A program made the position numbers and the translations under genes. DNA of 64,000 nucleotides from assembly GCA_020436165.1 (NCBI GenBank), contig JAGQYI010000061.1:52736-116735 (forward strand), in the 5' to 3' direction. This DNA comes from Cyclobacteriaceae bacterium (GTDB lineage: Bacteria > Bacteroidota > Bacteroidia > Cytophagales > Cyclobacteriaceae). The notes under the pieces were generated by a model that saw nothing but the letters and a program-made list of their open reading frames with translations, was not told the DNA's origin and did not search any database. Shown piece by piece: positions 17,880 through 27,016 of the stretch (its first letter is position 1; each line of letters starts with the position of its first letter).

Positions 17880-20107
17880 GAATTTTAACATATCTTTTTA
17901 TATCGGTACTTCTAATAAGTAGAGGGGAGCAGGCCTATTGTCAAAATAATGTTAGGGAAAGTGTATATATTCAGTTGAGCAGCAATGATCTTATTGTAGG
18001 TGAAACACTTTATTTTTCAGGTTATGTTTATAGTGAAACAACAGGAAAGCTCTCATCACTAAGTAGTCTTTTATATATTGATTTGCTGGATGAAAACAGC
18101 AAATCGGTTGCGAGAACTCAAATTAGTTTGGAGGATGGACATGGATCTGGCAAGCTCTATATCCCTACTGAATTTGAAACAGGTAATTACCATGTTGTCG
18201 CCTACACAAGATGGATGAAAAATTTCGGTGATCTGTTTCATAAGCGTATTACAATTATAAATCCATATAAAACGTATTACCCTGTTTCGAACAACTCCAA
18301 ACAACCTAAAATAGATTTTTTTGCTGAAGGAGGTCATTTGGTTAGTGATGTCAAAAATAAAGTGATTATACGGGCTTCGGACCATGTGGATAATGGAAAA
18401 GTAATAAGGGGACGAGTAATTGATAAGAGTGGTAATACTATTGCACAAGTTGAAACTGATAGTTCCGGTTGTTTTGGATTTACTTTTATCCCTAAAAGGA
18501 ATGAATCTTATCAATTGCTTTCGGAATCTAAATCAGGGTTTAGATTTAACGATATGCCAGGCACTTGTGACGAATGCGCTCGTCTTTTAGTTGAGAAGAA
18601 AGCATCCAACTATATAATTGATGTAAAATCAAACATAAAGAAAGATGCCCAATACGAACTTTTGATCTGTCATAAACAAGACACTATCAAGAGATTCTTA
18701 GCAGGCTCAAACTCAGAGACTCTGATTGCAAAGAACGATTTACCAAAAGGATTGATTACCGTTCATCTTATTTTAAATGATGTGGAATATTGCAATCGGA
18801 TTTTCTGGAACGGGAATCTAGACTTTGGTGTCTCTAAAGGGGATGTTAAAAGTTATACTCAATTGGAAAATGTTTCAACCACGGTTTTCGTAGATAAACC
18901 TGCAAACGTTTCAATTTCTGTTTCTAAAGTGTATACTTCAACCAATAGCGAAATAAATATTATATCGTATGAGGAACTTGATGCGCAATTGGAAACTCCT
19001 GTTACCAGAATATTAGGTAACTCTCCATCAGATCAAGTGCTTGACAATTTGCTGATTTGCTCGAAATTACAGCCAACAAAACCATTACCCAAGACAGTAA
19101 CATTGCTTCCGGAATATCGATATGGAATTGTTCAAGGCAATCTCTTGAATGTAGAAGATGATAGACCAATTTCTAATGAAGTAATTGGCGTAAGCTTATT
19201 AGGAATCAATGATAATATTTCTTTTACTCAAACAGATTCTATGGGAAGATTCATCTTAATGTATGATTATAATATTCCTCATTCATTGGGAAGTATAACG
19301 ACAATTAATGAAATGGCAGGATCAAATAAGATTGTTTTAGAAAATCCTTTCTATGATAAATATCCTCAATTTACTAACACTATAATTCAACTGGATTCCT
19401 CAAAGGTTCACCAAATTGTAAAAAGAAGCATTGCAAACCAGGTCCAGAACGCTTATTATTTGAGTGATTCAACAAAAAACACTCAAGATAAATATGAGGT
19501 TTTAAGTGGTTCCAGGTCTTATGTTTTAAGTAATTATACCAGATTTCAAACTATACGGGATACTTTTATTGAGATAATTCCTGAAGTTGGTGTAAGCAAA
19601 AATGAGCAGAAGTTTGATTTTAGAATGCGAATGGAGGGTGTTGATTTTAACGATAAACAAACCGCGCCTACCCTATTATTACTTGATGGAATATTTGTAA
19701 GTGCCAAGGATATTTTAGAGCTTTCTCCTTATACGGTTGAAAGAATAGATGTATTGAATAGAAGGTACTACTTTGGGGGCATTTTTTTTAATGGTGTTAT
19801 TTCTGTACATACTTTTAAAAAGGATGCTTCAAAAAATATATCTAATGGGGAACAGGTAAGGTTTACAGAGACTCAGAACGGGAGTTTTTTTGGGTTTAAA
19901 GTGAATCAAACTTTAGACAGAATCCCCCATTATGAGTACCTCTTGCTTTGGCAACCCAATGTAGAACACACAGGAGGAGAACTAAAAATCAACTTTACTA
20001 CCTCTGAGGTAACAGGGCTTTTTCAAATAAAGGTGGAAGGAATTGATGTCAATGGAGTGCCTGTTAGTAAAACCAAATATTTCTATGTTGAACCTGTCAA
20101 AAATTAA
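17834..20107 (+). CDS. Large exported MG2-like protein with TonB-plug-like C-terminus
   Basis: About 745-757 residues. It starts at TTG 17834 or, giving a shorter standard signal peptide (GLRILTYLFISVLLI, cleavage after QAYCQ), at TTG 17870; either start overlaps the DUF4249 gene. Residues about 40-150 match the MG2/macroglobulin-like module (VYIQLSSNDLIVGETLYFSG and YHVVAYTRWMKNFGD). Middle regions are beta-sandwich repeats. Residues about 610-660 resemble a TonB plug (TAPTLLLLDGIFVSAKDI, then YTVERIDVLNRRYYFGG). Such proteins recur beside DUF4249 in Cytophagales. It is the last gene of the operon; its function is unknown. Confidence 0.8.
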   Translation: MQIIWYIKKTGFLGLRILTYLFISVLLISRGEQAYCQNNVRESVYIQLSSNDLIVGETLYFSGYVYSETTGKLSSLSSLLYIDLLDENSKSVARTQISLEDGHGSGKLYIPTEFETGNYHVVAYTRWMKNFGDLFHKRITIINPYKTYYPVSNNSKQPKIDFFAEGGHLVSDVKNKVIIRASDHVDNGKVIRGRVIDKSGNTIAQVETDSSGCFGFTFIPKRNESYQLLSESKSGFRFNDMPGTCDECARLLVEKKASNYIIDVKSNIKKDAQYELLICHKQDTIKRFLAGSNSETLIAKNDLPKGLITVHLILNDVEYCNRIFWNGNLDFGVSKGDVKSYTQLENVSTTVFVDKPANVSISVSKVYTSTNSEINIISYEELDAQLETPVTRILGNSPSDQVLDNLLICSKLQPTKPLPKTVTLLPEYRYGIVQGNLLNVEDDRPISNEVIGVSLLGINDNISFTQTDSMGRFILMYDYNIPHSLGSITTINEMAGSNKIVLENPFYDKYPQFTNTIIQLDSSKVHQIVKRSIANQVQNAYYLSDSTKNTQDKYEVLSGSRSYVLSNYTRFQTIRDTFIEIIPEVGVSKNEQKFDFRMRMEGVDFNDKQTAPTLLLLDGIFVSAKDILELSPYTVERIDVLNRRYYFGGIFFNGVISVHTFKKDASKNISNGEQVRFTETQNGSFFGFKVNQTLDRIPHYEYLLLWQPNVEHTGGELKINFTTSEVTGLFQIKVEGIDVNGVPVSKTKYFYVEPVKN

Positions 20108-20179
20108 AGGCACAATTTAAGAGTTCTTCTTTTGTTTGAGGCTTAGGCATTCAAAAAACTAAAATGTTTTTCCGGACAG

Positions 20180-20605
20180 CTATTCCGTGTCGGGATAAGT
20201 TTTCCTGATATGATTGATATGGCTCCCAATTGTTTTTTGGAGGATGTCCAAATCAATATCCTCCAGCTTGTTAATATATAGACAACCTTTTCCTGTTTTA
20301 TGTTTGCCAAGTTTTTCAAGAAACTCATCTCGTTTTTCAAATTGGGTTGAAAGATATAGCGTAAGTGCATTTGCCCTTGGTGAGAAGCCTACTAATGGCA
20401 TATCACCTTCTCTTCCACTTTCGTATACATAATGATAACTCCCAAAACCAACGATACTTGGTCCCCACATTTGTGGCTCTTTACCCGTTAGCTCTTTGAG
20501 CATCTTTATAATTTGCAGACTATCATTTCGTTTGGTTTCGTTTTTTACTGCATTAATAAAGTCAGTGACACTTGCTTTGGTTTCGGAGGTTTTGTTTTGG
20601 GCCAT
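20180..20605 (-). CDS. DUF1801 domain protein
   Basis: 141 residues. SVTDFINAVKNETKRNDS, LTGKEPQMWGPSIVGFGSYH and MPLVGFSPRANALTLYL are hallmarks of DUF1801, a small cytoplasmic fold related to YdhG/frataxin-like proteins of unknown biochemical role. The C-terminal part has KTGKGCLYINKLEDIDLDIL. It is a single gene, divergent from nothing nearby. A second, more diverged relative is at 31855-32295. Confidence 0.85.
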   Translation of the reverse strand: MAQNKTSETKASVTDFINAVKNETKRNDSLQIIKMLKELTGKEPQMWGPSIVGFGSYHYVYESGREGDMPLVGFSPRANALTLYLSTQFEKRDEFLEKLGKHKTGKGCLYINKLEDIDLDILQKTIGSHINHIRKTYPDTE

Positions 20606-20915
20606 AAAAAAACGGATTTGGTTATTACTGAGATACGCAAATAAATAGCATCTGGTTTTAGGATTCCTTGAAAACTCTAACTCCCTATCCTTTTGCTATA
20701 TTTTTGTAGGCACGATTCAGTAAATTAATAATCCGTTTTTCTTCAATTTCTTCTTTTGGTAATTCAGGTAAGGAAGTGTATTATGTAAAATCTCTATTAA
20801 CCAATTACAAATGTTTTTTTGAGGTGATGTCAATTTCTATTGTATTCATCAAACTTTTTGTTTTTCATGAATTGAGCACCTTCTTTCTATAAGGCATGTT
20901 CAGAAACAGCTTTTT
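20606..20915 (-). pseudogene. Gap with a possible coding remnant at 20685-20780
   Basis: This 310-base gap has no intact gene. On the minus strand, 20685-20780 reads as an open stretch of about 30 codons with protein-like composition (ELPKEEIEEKRIINLLNRAY, then KNIAKG and a stop) but no start codon; an in-frame stop lies just upstream. It looks like the C-terminal scrap of a decayed gene. The rest is AT-rich with no signal that I can name. Confidence 0.25.
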
Positions 20916-21407
20916 TTAAACTGCTTCCATATTGACCATATACTCTGCTAGTTCTGCAAGTTTTTTATCGGTCCTTTTTTCCATTTCAAGGTTTGTATGT
21001 AGTATACCAGCTTCCTCAAATAATCCTAGTGTATTGCTGTAATTGCTTATGGCGCCATAACTTGCAATTTTAAAGTGTATAATTCGCTGAAGGGCAGATA
21101 TAATTGCAGCATCAATAACCGCTGGTTCCATGCATCTTTCAATTATCTTTTGAGCTTCTTCGATCAGTGTTTGCATAGCCAGGCTATGCTCGCCTCTTTT
21201 TTGGGCAAAAATTAAATTGAATACTTGTTTTAGGCGAATGATCTGATCTTCACATATCAGCTCGTATTCTTTTATATGTTTTTGAAGTGAAACGCTACTC
21301 GTTTTTTCATGAATTTTATTCAATGATTTGGCGAATTGTTTTTCACCATCATACATTTCTCGTAACCTTTCTTGCATTAGGTCATTAAGGTTTAACATGG
21401 GTTTCAT
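20916..21407 (-). CDS. Ferritin-like DUF892 (YciE/YciF family) protein
   Basis: 163 residues, all-helical. The N-terminus LNDLMQERLREMYDGEKQFA matches the first helix of the DUF892/YciF family, with Glu residues placed for a di-iron ferritin-like site. The C-terminal helices include HFKIASYGAISNYSNTLGL and a final KLAELAEYMV. Family members are linked to stress responses; the precise reaction is unknown. Single gene with a 240-base upstream region. Confidence 0.85.
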   Translation of the reverse strand: MKPMLNLNDLMQERLREMYDGEKQFAKSLNKIHEKTSSVSLQKHIKEYELICEDQIIRLKQVFNLIFAQKRGEHSLAMQTLIEEAQKIIERCMEPAVIDAAIISALQRIIHFKIASYGAISNYSNTLGLFEEAGILHTNLEMEKRTDKKLAELAEYMVNMEAV

Positions 21408-21649
21408 AGCCTGATAATTTTGTCTGCAGCAAAGGTAAATTGCCTTAATTACTTCTCAATTGATGCTAATCATTGAGCTGTTTGATTGTTATCAAGAGAT
21501 TAAATCGGGTGATTTCTAAGTGACTTAAAACCATTTGTTTTTTTGGCAAACTATTAATGCAAGAACTAGTTGTCTTAATTTCAATTAATCGTAATGTTTA
21601 CTTTTATGAATACAGTTTGTAAATTTATTCTTACTTTTTATTTTCAGCG

Positions 21650-22951
21650 ATGTATAGAAGAAACTCATTATTTCCGGTTGTAATTTCTCTTTTCTTATTG
21701 GCGCAAAATTCATTTGGTCAAAAAATTAGTGCAACCGAAAAAAGAATTATTAAATCTGTAGATTCCAACAATAAGAAAGCTATAGAATTTTTGGAAAAAG
21801 TAGTTAACATCAATAGTGGCACCATGAACCATGATGGGGTAAAGGAGGTAGGTATGGTTTTTAAACAGGCCTATGACGATCTGGGTTTTAGAACGCGTTG
21901 GATAGATATGTCTGACGTAAACAGATCTGGACATTTGTTTGCTGAAGTACAAGGATCCAAGGGCAAGAAAGTACTACTAATTGGGCACCTGGATACCGTT
22001 TTTGAGAAAGACAGTCCATTTCAGGGATTTACTATGGAAGGAGATACATTAGCCCATGCACCTGGCGGAAATGATATGAAGGGGGGTGATGTAATTATGC
22101 TATACGCATTAAAGGCTCTTGCTGAGAATGGATTGCTAAAGAATCATCAGATAACAGTGGCTTATACAGGAGATGAAGAGAAAACGGGAAAACCATTGGA
22201 AATAAGTAGAAAGGATTTGATAGATGCAGCTAAAAGGAGCGATGTAGCTTTAGGTTTTGAAACATCCACTGGGTTTAATTATGCAACAGTAGCAAGAAGA
22301 GGCTCTTCCGGATGGAAAGTAGAGGTAACAGGTAAAAGAGCTCATTCTTCTGGCATTTTTAATGAAAATGTAGGAGCAGGTGCCATTTTTGAAATGTCTC
22401 GAATTTTGAACGAGTTCTATACTAATGTACGCGGAGAAGAGTATTTAACTTTTAATCCGGGAGTGATCTTAGGTGGTACTCAGGTTTCATTTGATGGTGC
22501 TTTGAGTAAAGGAACTGCTTTTGGGAAGAGCAATGTGGTAGCACAAACAGCCGTTGTCAATGGTGGATTGCGTTTTATTACCGAAGACCAAAAAGAAAGA
22601 GCAAGGGAAAAAATGCGTGAGATAGTTGGTAATAACCTTCCACATACTTCAGCAACAATAACTTTTGCGGACAGTTACCCGGCTATGCCACCTACCGAAG
22701 GCAATCTCAAATTACTTGAAGAACTAAACCAAGTTAGCATTGACCTGGGACAAGGGGGTGTTGAGGCCTATGACCCTGGAAGGAGGGGGGCGGCAGATAT
22801 TTCGTTTGTGGCCGCATATGCGGACTGTTTGGGAGGATTAGGGAGCATGGGTTCAGGTGCCCATACTCCAAATGAAACTGTTAATTTGAAAACATTTAAA
22901 GAACTTACACAACGAACTGCAATTTTGATCTACAGGCTTATAAATCAATAA
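21650..22951 (+). CDS. M20 family metallopeptidase, exported
   Basis: 433 residues with a signal peptide (SLFLLAQNSFGQ). The zinc site residues are visible in LIGHLDTVFEKDS (His, Asp), GGNDMKGGDV (bridging Asp), TGDEEKTGKP (catalytic Glu and ligand) and the C-terminal GAHTPNETVN (His). The layout is that of M20A glutamate-carboxypeptidase-like enzymes, with a dimerisation domain at about 215-330. It probably trims peptides in the periplasm. Its 3' end overlaps the convergent gene at 22945 by 7 bases. Confidence 0.93.
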   Translation: MYRRNSLFPVVISLFLLAQNSFGQKISATEKRIIKSVDSNNKKAIEFLEKVVNINSGTMNHDGVKEVGMVFKQAYDDLGFRTRWIDMSDVNRSGHLFAEVQGSKGKKVLLIGHLDTVFEKDSPFQGFTMEGDTLAHAPGGNDMKGGDVIMLYALKALAENGLLKNHQITVAYTGDEEKTGKPLEISRKDLIDAAKRSDVALGFETSTGFNYATVARRGSSGWKVEVTGKRAHSSGIFNENVGAGAIFEMSRILNEFYTNVRGEEYLTFNPGVILGGTQVSFDGALSKGTAFGKSNVVAQTAVVNGGLRFITEDQKERAREKMREIVGNNLPHTSATITFADSYPAMPPTEGNLKLLEELNQVSIDLGQGGVEAYDPGRRGAADISFVAAYADCLGGLGSMGSGAHTPNETVNLKTFKELTQRTAILIYRLINQ

Positions 22952-23538
22952 AAATTTATTCCCACTAAAATAGCAGTTGAGACTCCTGAAGTATCTTCAT
23001 TCTCAATTTTTACATTTCTATAGGTGAACCTTGCTTTTATGTCTACCACAAAATTTTTCTTCCGATATACTTCATAACCCGTAGAAATAATAAACCCAAA
23101 GCCATCGTAATATTTTCTTTCTAGCTCATTGTTTGCAGGATCTTTCAGATCGAAGAGAACCGGATTATCTCCACCTAGTCCGGCTCCACCTAGTACCCAT
23201 ACTTTATCGGTTAACCAGTATTGAACAGAGGGTGCCAATACACCAAAATCTCTTTTACGAGCTCGTCCATAGCCCGAATAGTCATAAATAGAAACATTGG
23301 AAGTAAGCAGTAAGGCTAGTCTTGGATTAAGCATAAAGCCAATTTTAAGATCTAGTGCCACATCGAAGTCTGTTTGTTTTTTATTAGGAAATGTTAAGTG
23401 AGAAACAGAACCACCCCATGAGGTGCCAAATACAAATCCTTTTCTTTCGATGGCTTTTTTGTCTTGAGCAAAGACAATTTGTACGCTCAACATTCCCAAT
23501 AGTAAAATCGTTATAATAGTTGATTTCATTTTTTTCAT
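22945..23538 (-). CDS. Outer-membrane beta-barrel protein, hypothetical
   Basis: 197 residues with a signal peptide (LLLGMLSVQIVFAQD). The mature chain alternates hydrophobic and polar residues with strand pairs such as KIGFMLNPRLALLLTSNVSI, PSVQYWLTDKVWVLGGAGLG and FVVDIKARFTYRNVKI, ending with an aromatic (ILVGINFY), as small eight-stranded barrels do. It is preceded on the same strand by a Crp-like regulator 77 bases upstream, which could control it; that is inference. Confidence 0.75.
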   Translation of the reverse strand: MKKMKSTIITILLLGMLSVQIVFAQDKKAIERKGFVFGTSWGGSVSHLTFPNKKQTDFDVALDLKIGFMLNPRLALLLTSNVSIYDYSGYGRARKRDFGVLAPSVQYWLTDKVWVLGGAGLGGDNPVLFDLKDPANNELERKYYDGFGFIISTGYEVYRKKNFVVDIKARFTYRNVKIENEDTSGVSTAILVGINFY

Positions 23539-23615
23539 TTAGCTTTTAGTGAAACAATTCGACAAAGCTCAAATGAGTGCGTTACAAAAAAGTTACCATA
23601 GGGTAATAAAGCATA

Positions 23616-24188
23616 TCAGTCTTTCTTTCTGCGAATGCGGCTCAGACTCTGCGTAGTTATACCCAGATAGGAAGCAATATGTTTTTGAGAAATACGCTGA
23701 AGAATTTCAGGCTTTGACTTCATGAGTTCACGGTATCGTTCTTCAGCTGTTTTGGTCATAAACTCTATCTGCTGTTTTTGCTTTTCAGCATATGCGTTTT
23801 GGTCGCCAATCATGAAGAGCATGGCACCCATAGGCGTTTGCTTTAGCTTTTCAATATTCGACCGGCTAAGTCTGAGCACTGAAGACTTCTCAAGCGCCAC
23901 AATTTGCATCGCAGAGGGTTTGCCGCTCATCAGAGAAATATCATCGGCAAAAAAACTGTTTTCAAGAAACAGGTCAAGGCAAATAAAGTTATTTTCTTTC
24001 CAAACAAACTGGCCAACTGAGCCTTCCAGCAAAAAGTATCCATATCTATCGGCTCGGTGTGCTTCTTTTATAATTTCATTCTTTTTATAATAAATAAGCT
24101 CACACAGGCTGGCAAAGTGCTTCCAAATTTCAATTGGAGCCTCAAAATAGGGGTCGAATGCTTTCTTTAGTTGCTCTTCAATATTCAT
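23616..24188 (-). CDS. Crp/Fnr family transcriptional regulator
   Basis: 190 residues: an N-terminal cyclic-nucleotide-binding fold (about 20-120, with KNEIIKEAHRADRYGYFLLE and FFADDISLMSGKPSAMQIVA) and a short C-terminal helix-turn-helix (QKHIASYLGITTQSLSRIRR). The HTH is truncated relative to E. coli CRP, as in many Bacteroidota members. The effector is unknown; arginine and serine for cAMP are not clearly conserved. A paralogue with the same C-terminal pattern is at 48845-49432. Confidence 0.92.
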   Translation of the reverse strand: MNIEEQLKKAFDPYFEAPIEIWKHFASLCELIYYKKNEIIKEAHRADRYGYFLLEGSVGQFVWKENNFICLDLFLENSFFADDISLMSGKPSAMQIVALEKSSVLRLSRSNIEKLKQTPMGAMLFMIGDQNAYAEKQKQQIEFMTKTAEERYRELMKSKPEILQRISQKHIASYLGITTQSLSRIRRKKD

Positions 24189-24219
24189 TTAGAAATTTCT
24201 TACTATCGATTGATCAATT

Positions 24220-24669
24220 TTAATCAACCAAAAGATCAATTATATGTTCTGACCCTACCATAATTTCATTTCCTTCCAATACAAATTCATTCAATTGAAA
24301 AGTAACACAACATTCTCCTTCATCTCTTGGCTTTTCATTAATAGTTACTGCAAGGTTAAAAGTAGTATCCGAAACCGTTAATGTATAGTTGTGTTCTCCA
24401 TCTGGAAAGTTGAACAAGGCAGTATTTTCATATATATAGGGTGGATTGGAAACATTGGTTTCTAAATCCGTAAGATCGATATCTTCAGCAGTTAGTGTTT
24501 CGTTTTCTATTAAATTATTACCTGATGAATCAATAATTCTAAAACTAATTTCTACCGAAGGAGGAGACGTACAGTCTATTCCTCTACAGCTGTCGGCTTT
24601 ATTACAGCCAAAAAGTAGGGCTGCAATACCAATTAATGTTACAAGTATTTTCATTTGCAAAGTTTTCAT
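24220..24669 (-). CDS. Hypothetical lipoprotein
   Basis: 149 residues (an internal ATG at 24651 would give 143). The lipobox is LLFGC with CNKADSCRGIDCTSP after it. The mature part is a small beta domain (SFRIIDSSGNNLIENETLTA, LNEFVLEGNEIMV) resembling a lone Ig-like or carboxypeptidase-regulatory fold. It lies 17 bases before the stop of the next gene in the minus-strand series and may be co-transcribed with it. Confidence 0.7.
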   Translation of the reverse strand: MKTLQMKILVTLIGIAALLFGCNKADSCRGIDCTSPPSVEISFRIIDSSGNNLIENETLTAEDIDLTDLETNVSNPPYIYENTALFNFPDGEHNYTLTVSDTTFNLAVTINEKPRDEGECCVTFQLNEFVLEGNEIMVGSEHIIDLLVD

Positions 24670-24685
24670 AAAAGTAGATGCTAAT

Positions 24686-25453
24686 CTAGTAATTAGTTAT
24701 GCCTTTATTTCCAACATTTTTTATTGTATTCAACCAATCTGTTTCAAGCTCATTTATGCCTTTATGAGTAAGTTTTTCAATGGTTTTTCTTTTCCCTTTC
24801 CAAACTTTAAGTAGTAATTCCCGGCCATAGGTCTCATCCAAATATTTGACAAAACTCCCAATTAATGGGTAAGAAATCCAACTATCTACCTTTCGAAAGT
24901 TGGTAATAGTTTCTTTCAAGGGTACATATTTATTGGTATTAACTAAGTAGTTTGTCAATGCGTACAAGTCATATCCATTCCAGGAATTGTCTGAATAAAC
25001 AGCCATTCCTTCATTGAGCCACAGTTCAGGAACACCCCAAAGGTTCATAGCCATCAGATGAAAAAGTTCGTGATTTGTGTAAATGCTTTTGATGGTTTTT
25101 GAGGCAATTCCTGTGATGGCATTGTCTTTATAAAAGGCTGAACCATTTGTCTCGCGTCCGGTTAAATCAACCATTTCACTTCTGGAGTCAACAATAAAAT
25201 AGTTGATGTCTTTGGTATAGCTATCAATTCCCATAAATTGTTCTGTTGATTTGATCTGGTCAACTAATTTTGGTTTTATCGATGCAATTCTATCAGCTGC
25301 CCAACCATCCTTTTTATAATAGATTGTTAATTGCATTAATGAGCTATCAACTACCCAGTCAAACTCCTTGTTATTCTTGAAACTCTTTAGGGCGTGCTGG
25401 CCTGTGGCTATATGGCTTACTAAGACCGTAAGTAGTGCGACTAACAACTTCAT
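24686..25453 (-). CDS. Peptidase MA-like gluzincin, exported
   Basis: 255 residues from the ATG at 25453, which gives a clean signal peptide (MKLLVALLTVLVSHIATGQ); a longer ORF to 25546 would bury it. The zinc motif HELFH occurs in TNHELFHLMAMNLWG, followed by the gluzincin third-ligand segment LWLNEGMAVYSD, as in peptidase_MA proteins. A basic C-terminal helix includes LLKVWKGKRKTIEKL. The gene lies 20 bases downstream of a membrane HExxH protein, so two metalloproteases are paired. Confidence 0.82.
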   Translation of the reverse strand: MKLLVALLTVLVSHIATGQHALKSFKNNKEFDWVVDSSLMQLTIYYKKDGWAADRIASIKPKLVDQIKSTEQFMGIDSYTKDINYFIVDSRSEMVDLTGRETNGSAFYKDNAITGIASKTIKSIYTNHELFHLMAMNLWGVPELWLNEGMAVYSDNSWNGYDLYALTNYLVNTNKYVPLKETITNFRKVDSWISYPLIGSFVKYLDETYGRELLLKVWKGKRKTIEKLTHKGINELETDWLNTIKNVGNKGITNY

Positions 25454-25473
25454 TTTATGAAAATTAGAAGATC

Positions 25474-26229
25474 TTAATATATTCCTTTTCCAAGAAGGAA
25501 ACAAAATAAAATATAGCCTGTAAAAACACTTATGTAGAATACCCATGGGGTTTTTGCAGTTGCTTGAATTGTTTCTTTCTGTTTCATTTTAGTTAAGAAT
25601 AAAATTGGGAGCGAGGCAACCATTTCCATTAAACCTTCTTTGGAGGCGCCAAGTCGGTCAGGGGTATAAAACAGCCCGGCAACATAAGCCGATACAGCTG
25701 CAAATAGAAATGCATATAGCATGATTTGCCTTAAAGATATTTGTAAAAACCCGAAGTTTAAATTAGCTATTCGATTGGAAGAAAGTTTAATAGATAGCCA
25801 GTAAGATAGTATTCCAAAAATGAGTAAAAGAGGTTTGACCCAATCATCACTAGTTAGCCTAGCAATTGCATGGGTCCAATCACCTGTTTTAGAAAGGGCG
25901 GATTGCACAATGGTTCCTGAGAACCAGAATAAATTGTAAGCCATTAGGGTGGTGAGGAAAAGCAATGCCAGGTTCGTTTTACTTGGTTTGAAAGAAAGAA
26001 TTGTAAGAAGCACAATACCGAAAATCAAATTGGCTAATGGTCCACTAAGAGAAACCAGGTAATTACCCGGGTTGGTCTTAAAATAAACAGAGCTTAATAG
26101 ACTAATATCAATGCCCGCTAGTAGGGCAGCGCCACCATGACCTATCACTTCATGTACGATGTCGGTGCAGATGTAGGCGGCAATTCCAATAAAACCGGAC
26201 GTTGTTATGGCATTTGCTTTCTGATTCAT
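25474..26229 (-). CDS. M50-like integral-membrane metalloprotease homologue
   Basis: 251 residues with about six membrane helices. HEVIGHGGAALLAG supplies an HExxH zinc motif within helix 1-2, and SLSGPLANLIFG parallels the GPLAN-type segment of site-2 proteases. A canonical LDG motif with the third ligand is not obvious; a DW pair (SDDWVKP, after GDWTHAIARL) may take its place. It could be an active intramembrane protease or a degenerate relative. It is upstream of and probably co-transcribed with the MA-like peptidase. Confidence 0.75.
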   Translation of the reverse strand: MNQKANAITTSGFIGIAAYICTDIVHEVIGHGGAALLAGIDISLLSSVYFKTNPGNYLVSLSGPLANLIFGIVLLTILSFKPSKTNLALLFLTTLMAYNLFWFSGTIVQSALSKTGDWTHAIARLTSDDWVKPLLLIFGILSYWLSIKLSSNRIANLNFGFLQISLRQIMLYAFLFAAVSAYVAGLFYTPDRLGASKEGLMEMVASLPILFLTKMKQKETIQATAKTPWVFYISVFTGYILFCFLLGKGIY

Positions 26230-26248
26230 TTTAAGAGTTGTCCTTCCA

Positions 26249-27004
26249 TTAATTTAAACGGTTATTCTTTATGTTTTCAAGTAAGCGCTTTACCTGCAAA
26301 TCGCCATATCCGTAGATTTTTTCACGTTTGCTGAATTCTTTAAAAACAGGTGCAAACTCTTCAGTTCTTAGTTCATTCATGACCTCAATTAAAGATCGAA
26401 CAGGTCTTCCGGGATCATTTTCGGTAGGTATTCTTGCCTTGTGTGCTTCCACAGAATCAAGAATAAAAGGATAAGTTTCTCTGAGTTGATGTGCTGTGCT
26501 ACTTAAGCTAATAGTGTCATCATTTTGATACGATTCCCAAAGGCCAGCAATTTTCTCAGTTTCAGTCAGCTTTACTCTTTCCTTAAAAGCCTGCAGAAGC
26601 TCGGCTTCGCTCAATCCTCCAAATCCGTACTGAGTGTGAGTTTGGGGTCTAATAAGAAAGATAGTTGAGTTCTTGGCAGAACAGACGATTAAATAAACTA
26701 CAAACCAAAAATTAACCTGGCAGAACAAGTCATCTTCAAACCATAAAAAGATTTCTGATCCCTCAGGTATTTTTCTGATTTTCTCAAACTCTTGAACAGT
26801 CAAATTGTAATAATCACTTTCCGTAAATTCGTTGGAAAGCTCCATTATAAACCTTGCCCTAACCTTGTAGAACTTATCCAGATTTTCAGCTTTAACATTG
26901 CCATCCATCAAGCATTCACGGGCCACAATTTTTTCCCCTTCGAGCTTATCTGGAAATTGCTCTTTCAGAGCATCGCCATTTAAAATGTGAAAGCGTTTAA
27001 CCAT
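26249..27004 (-). CDS. DUF1835 domain protein
   Basis: 251 residues, soluble. The N-terminal FHILNGDALKEQFPDKLEGE and KIVARECLMDGNV followed by SEIFLWFEDDLFCQVNFWFV fit DUF1835, a cytoplasmic family of unknown role. The C-terminal region (from about 140) is helical, with ETYPFILDSVEAHKARIPTE. It sits between the VOC lipoprotein and the M50-like gene with short spacers, so it is probably part of the same minus-strand transcript. Confidence 0.82.
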   Translation of the reverse strand: MVKRFHILNGDALKEQFPDKLEGEKIVARECLMDGNVKAENLDKFYKVRARFIMELSNEFTESDYYNLTVQEFEKIRKIPEGSEIFLWFEDDLFCQVNFWFVVYLIVCSAKNSTIFLIRPQTHTQYGFGGLSEAELLQAFKERVKLTETEKIAGLWESYQNDDTISLSSTAHQLRETYPFILDSVEAHKARIPTENDPGRPVRSLIEVMNELRTEEFAPVFKEFSKREKIYGYGDLQVKRLLENIKNNRLN

Positions 27005-27016
27005 CTACATTGTGTA

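Noticed and set aside
25454..25546. Longer start for the MA-like peptidase
   Set aside because: It would put 31 residues ahead of an evident signal peptide and overlap the upstream membrane gene.
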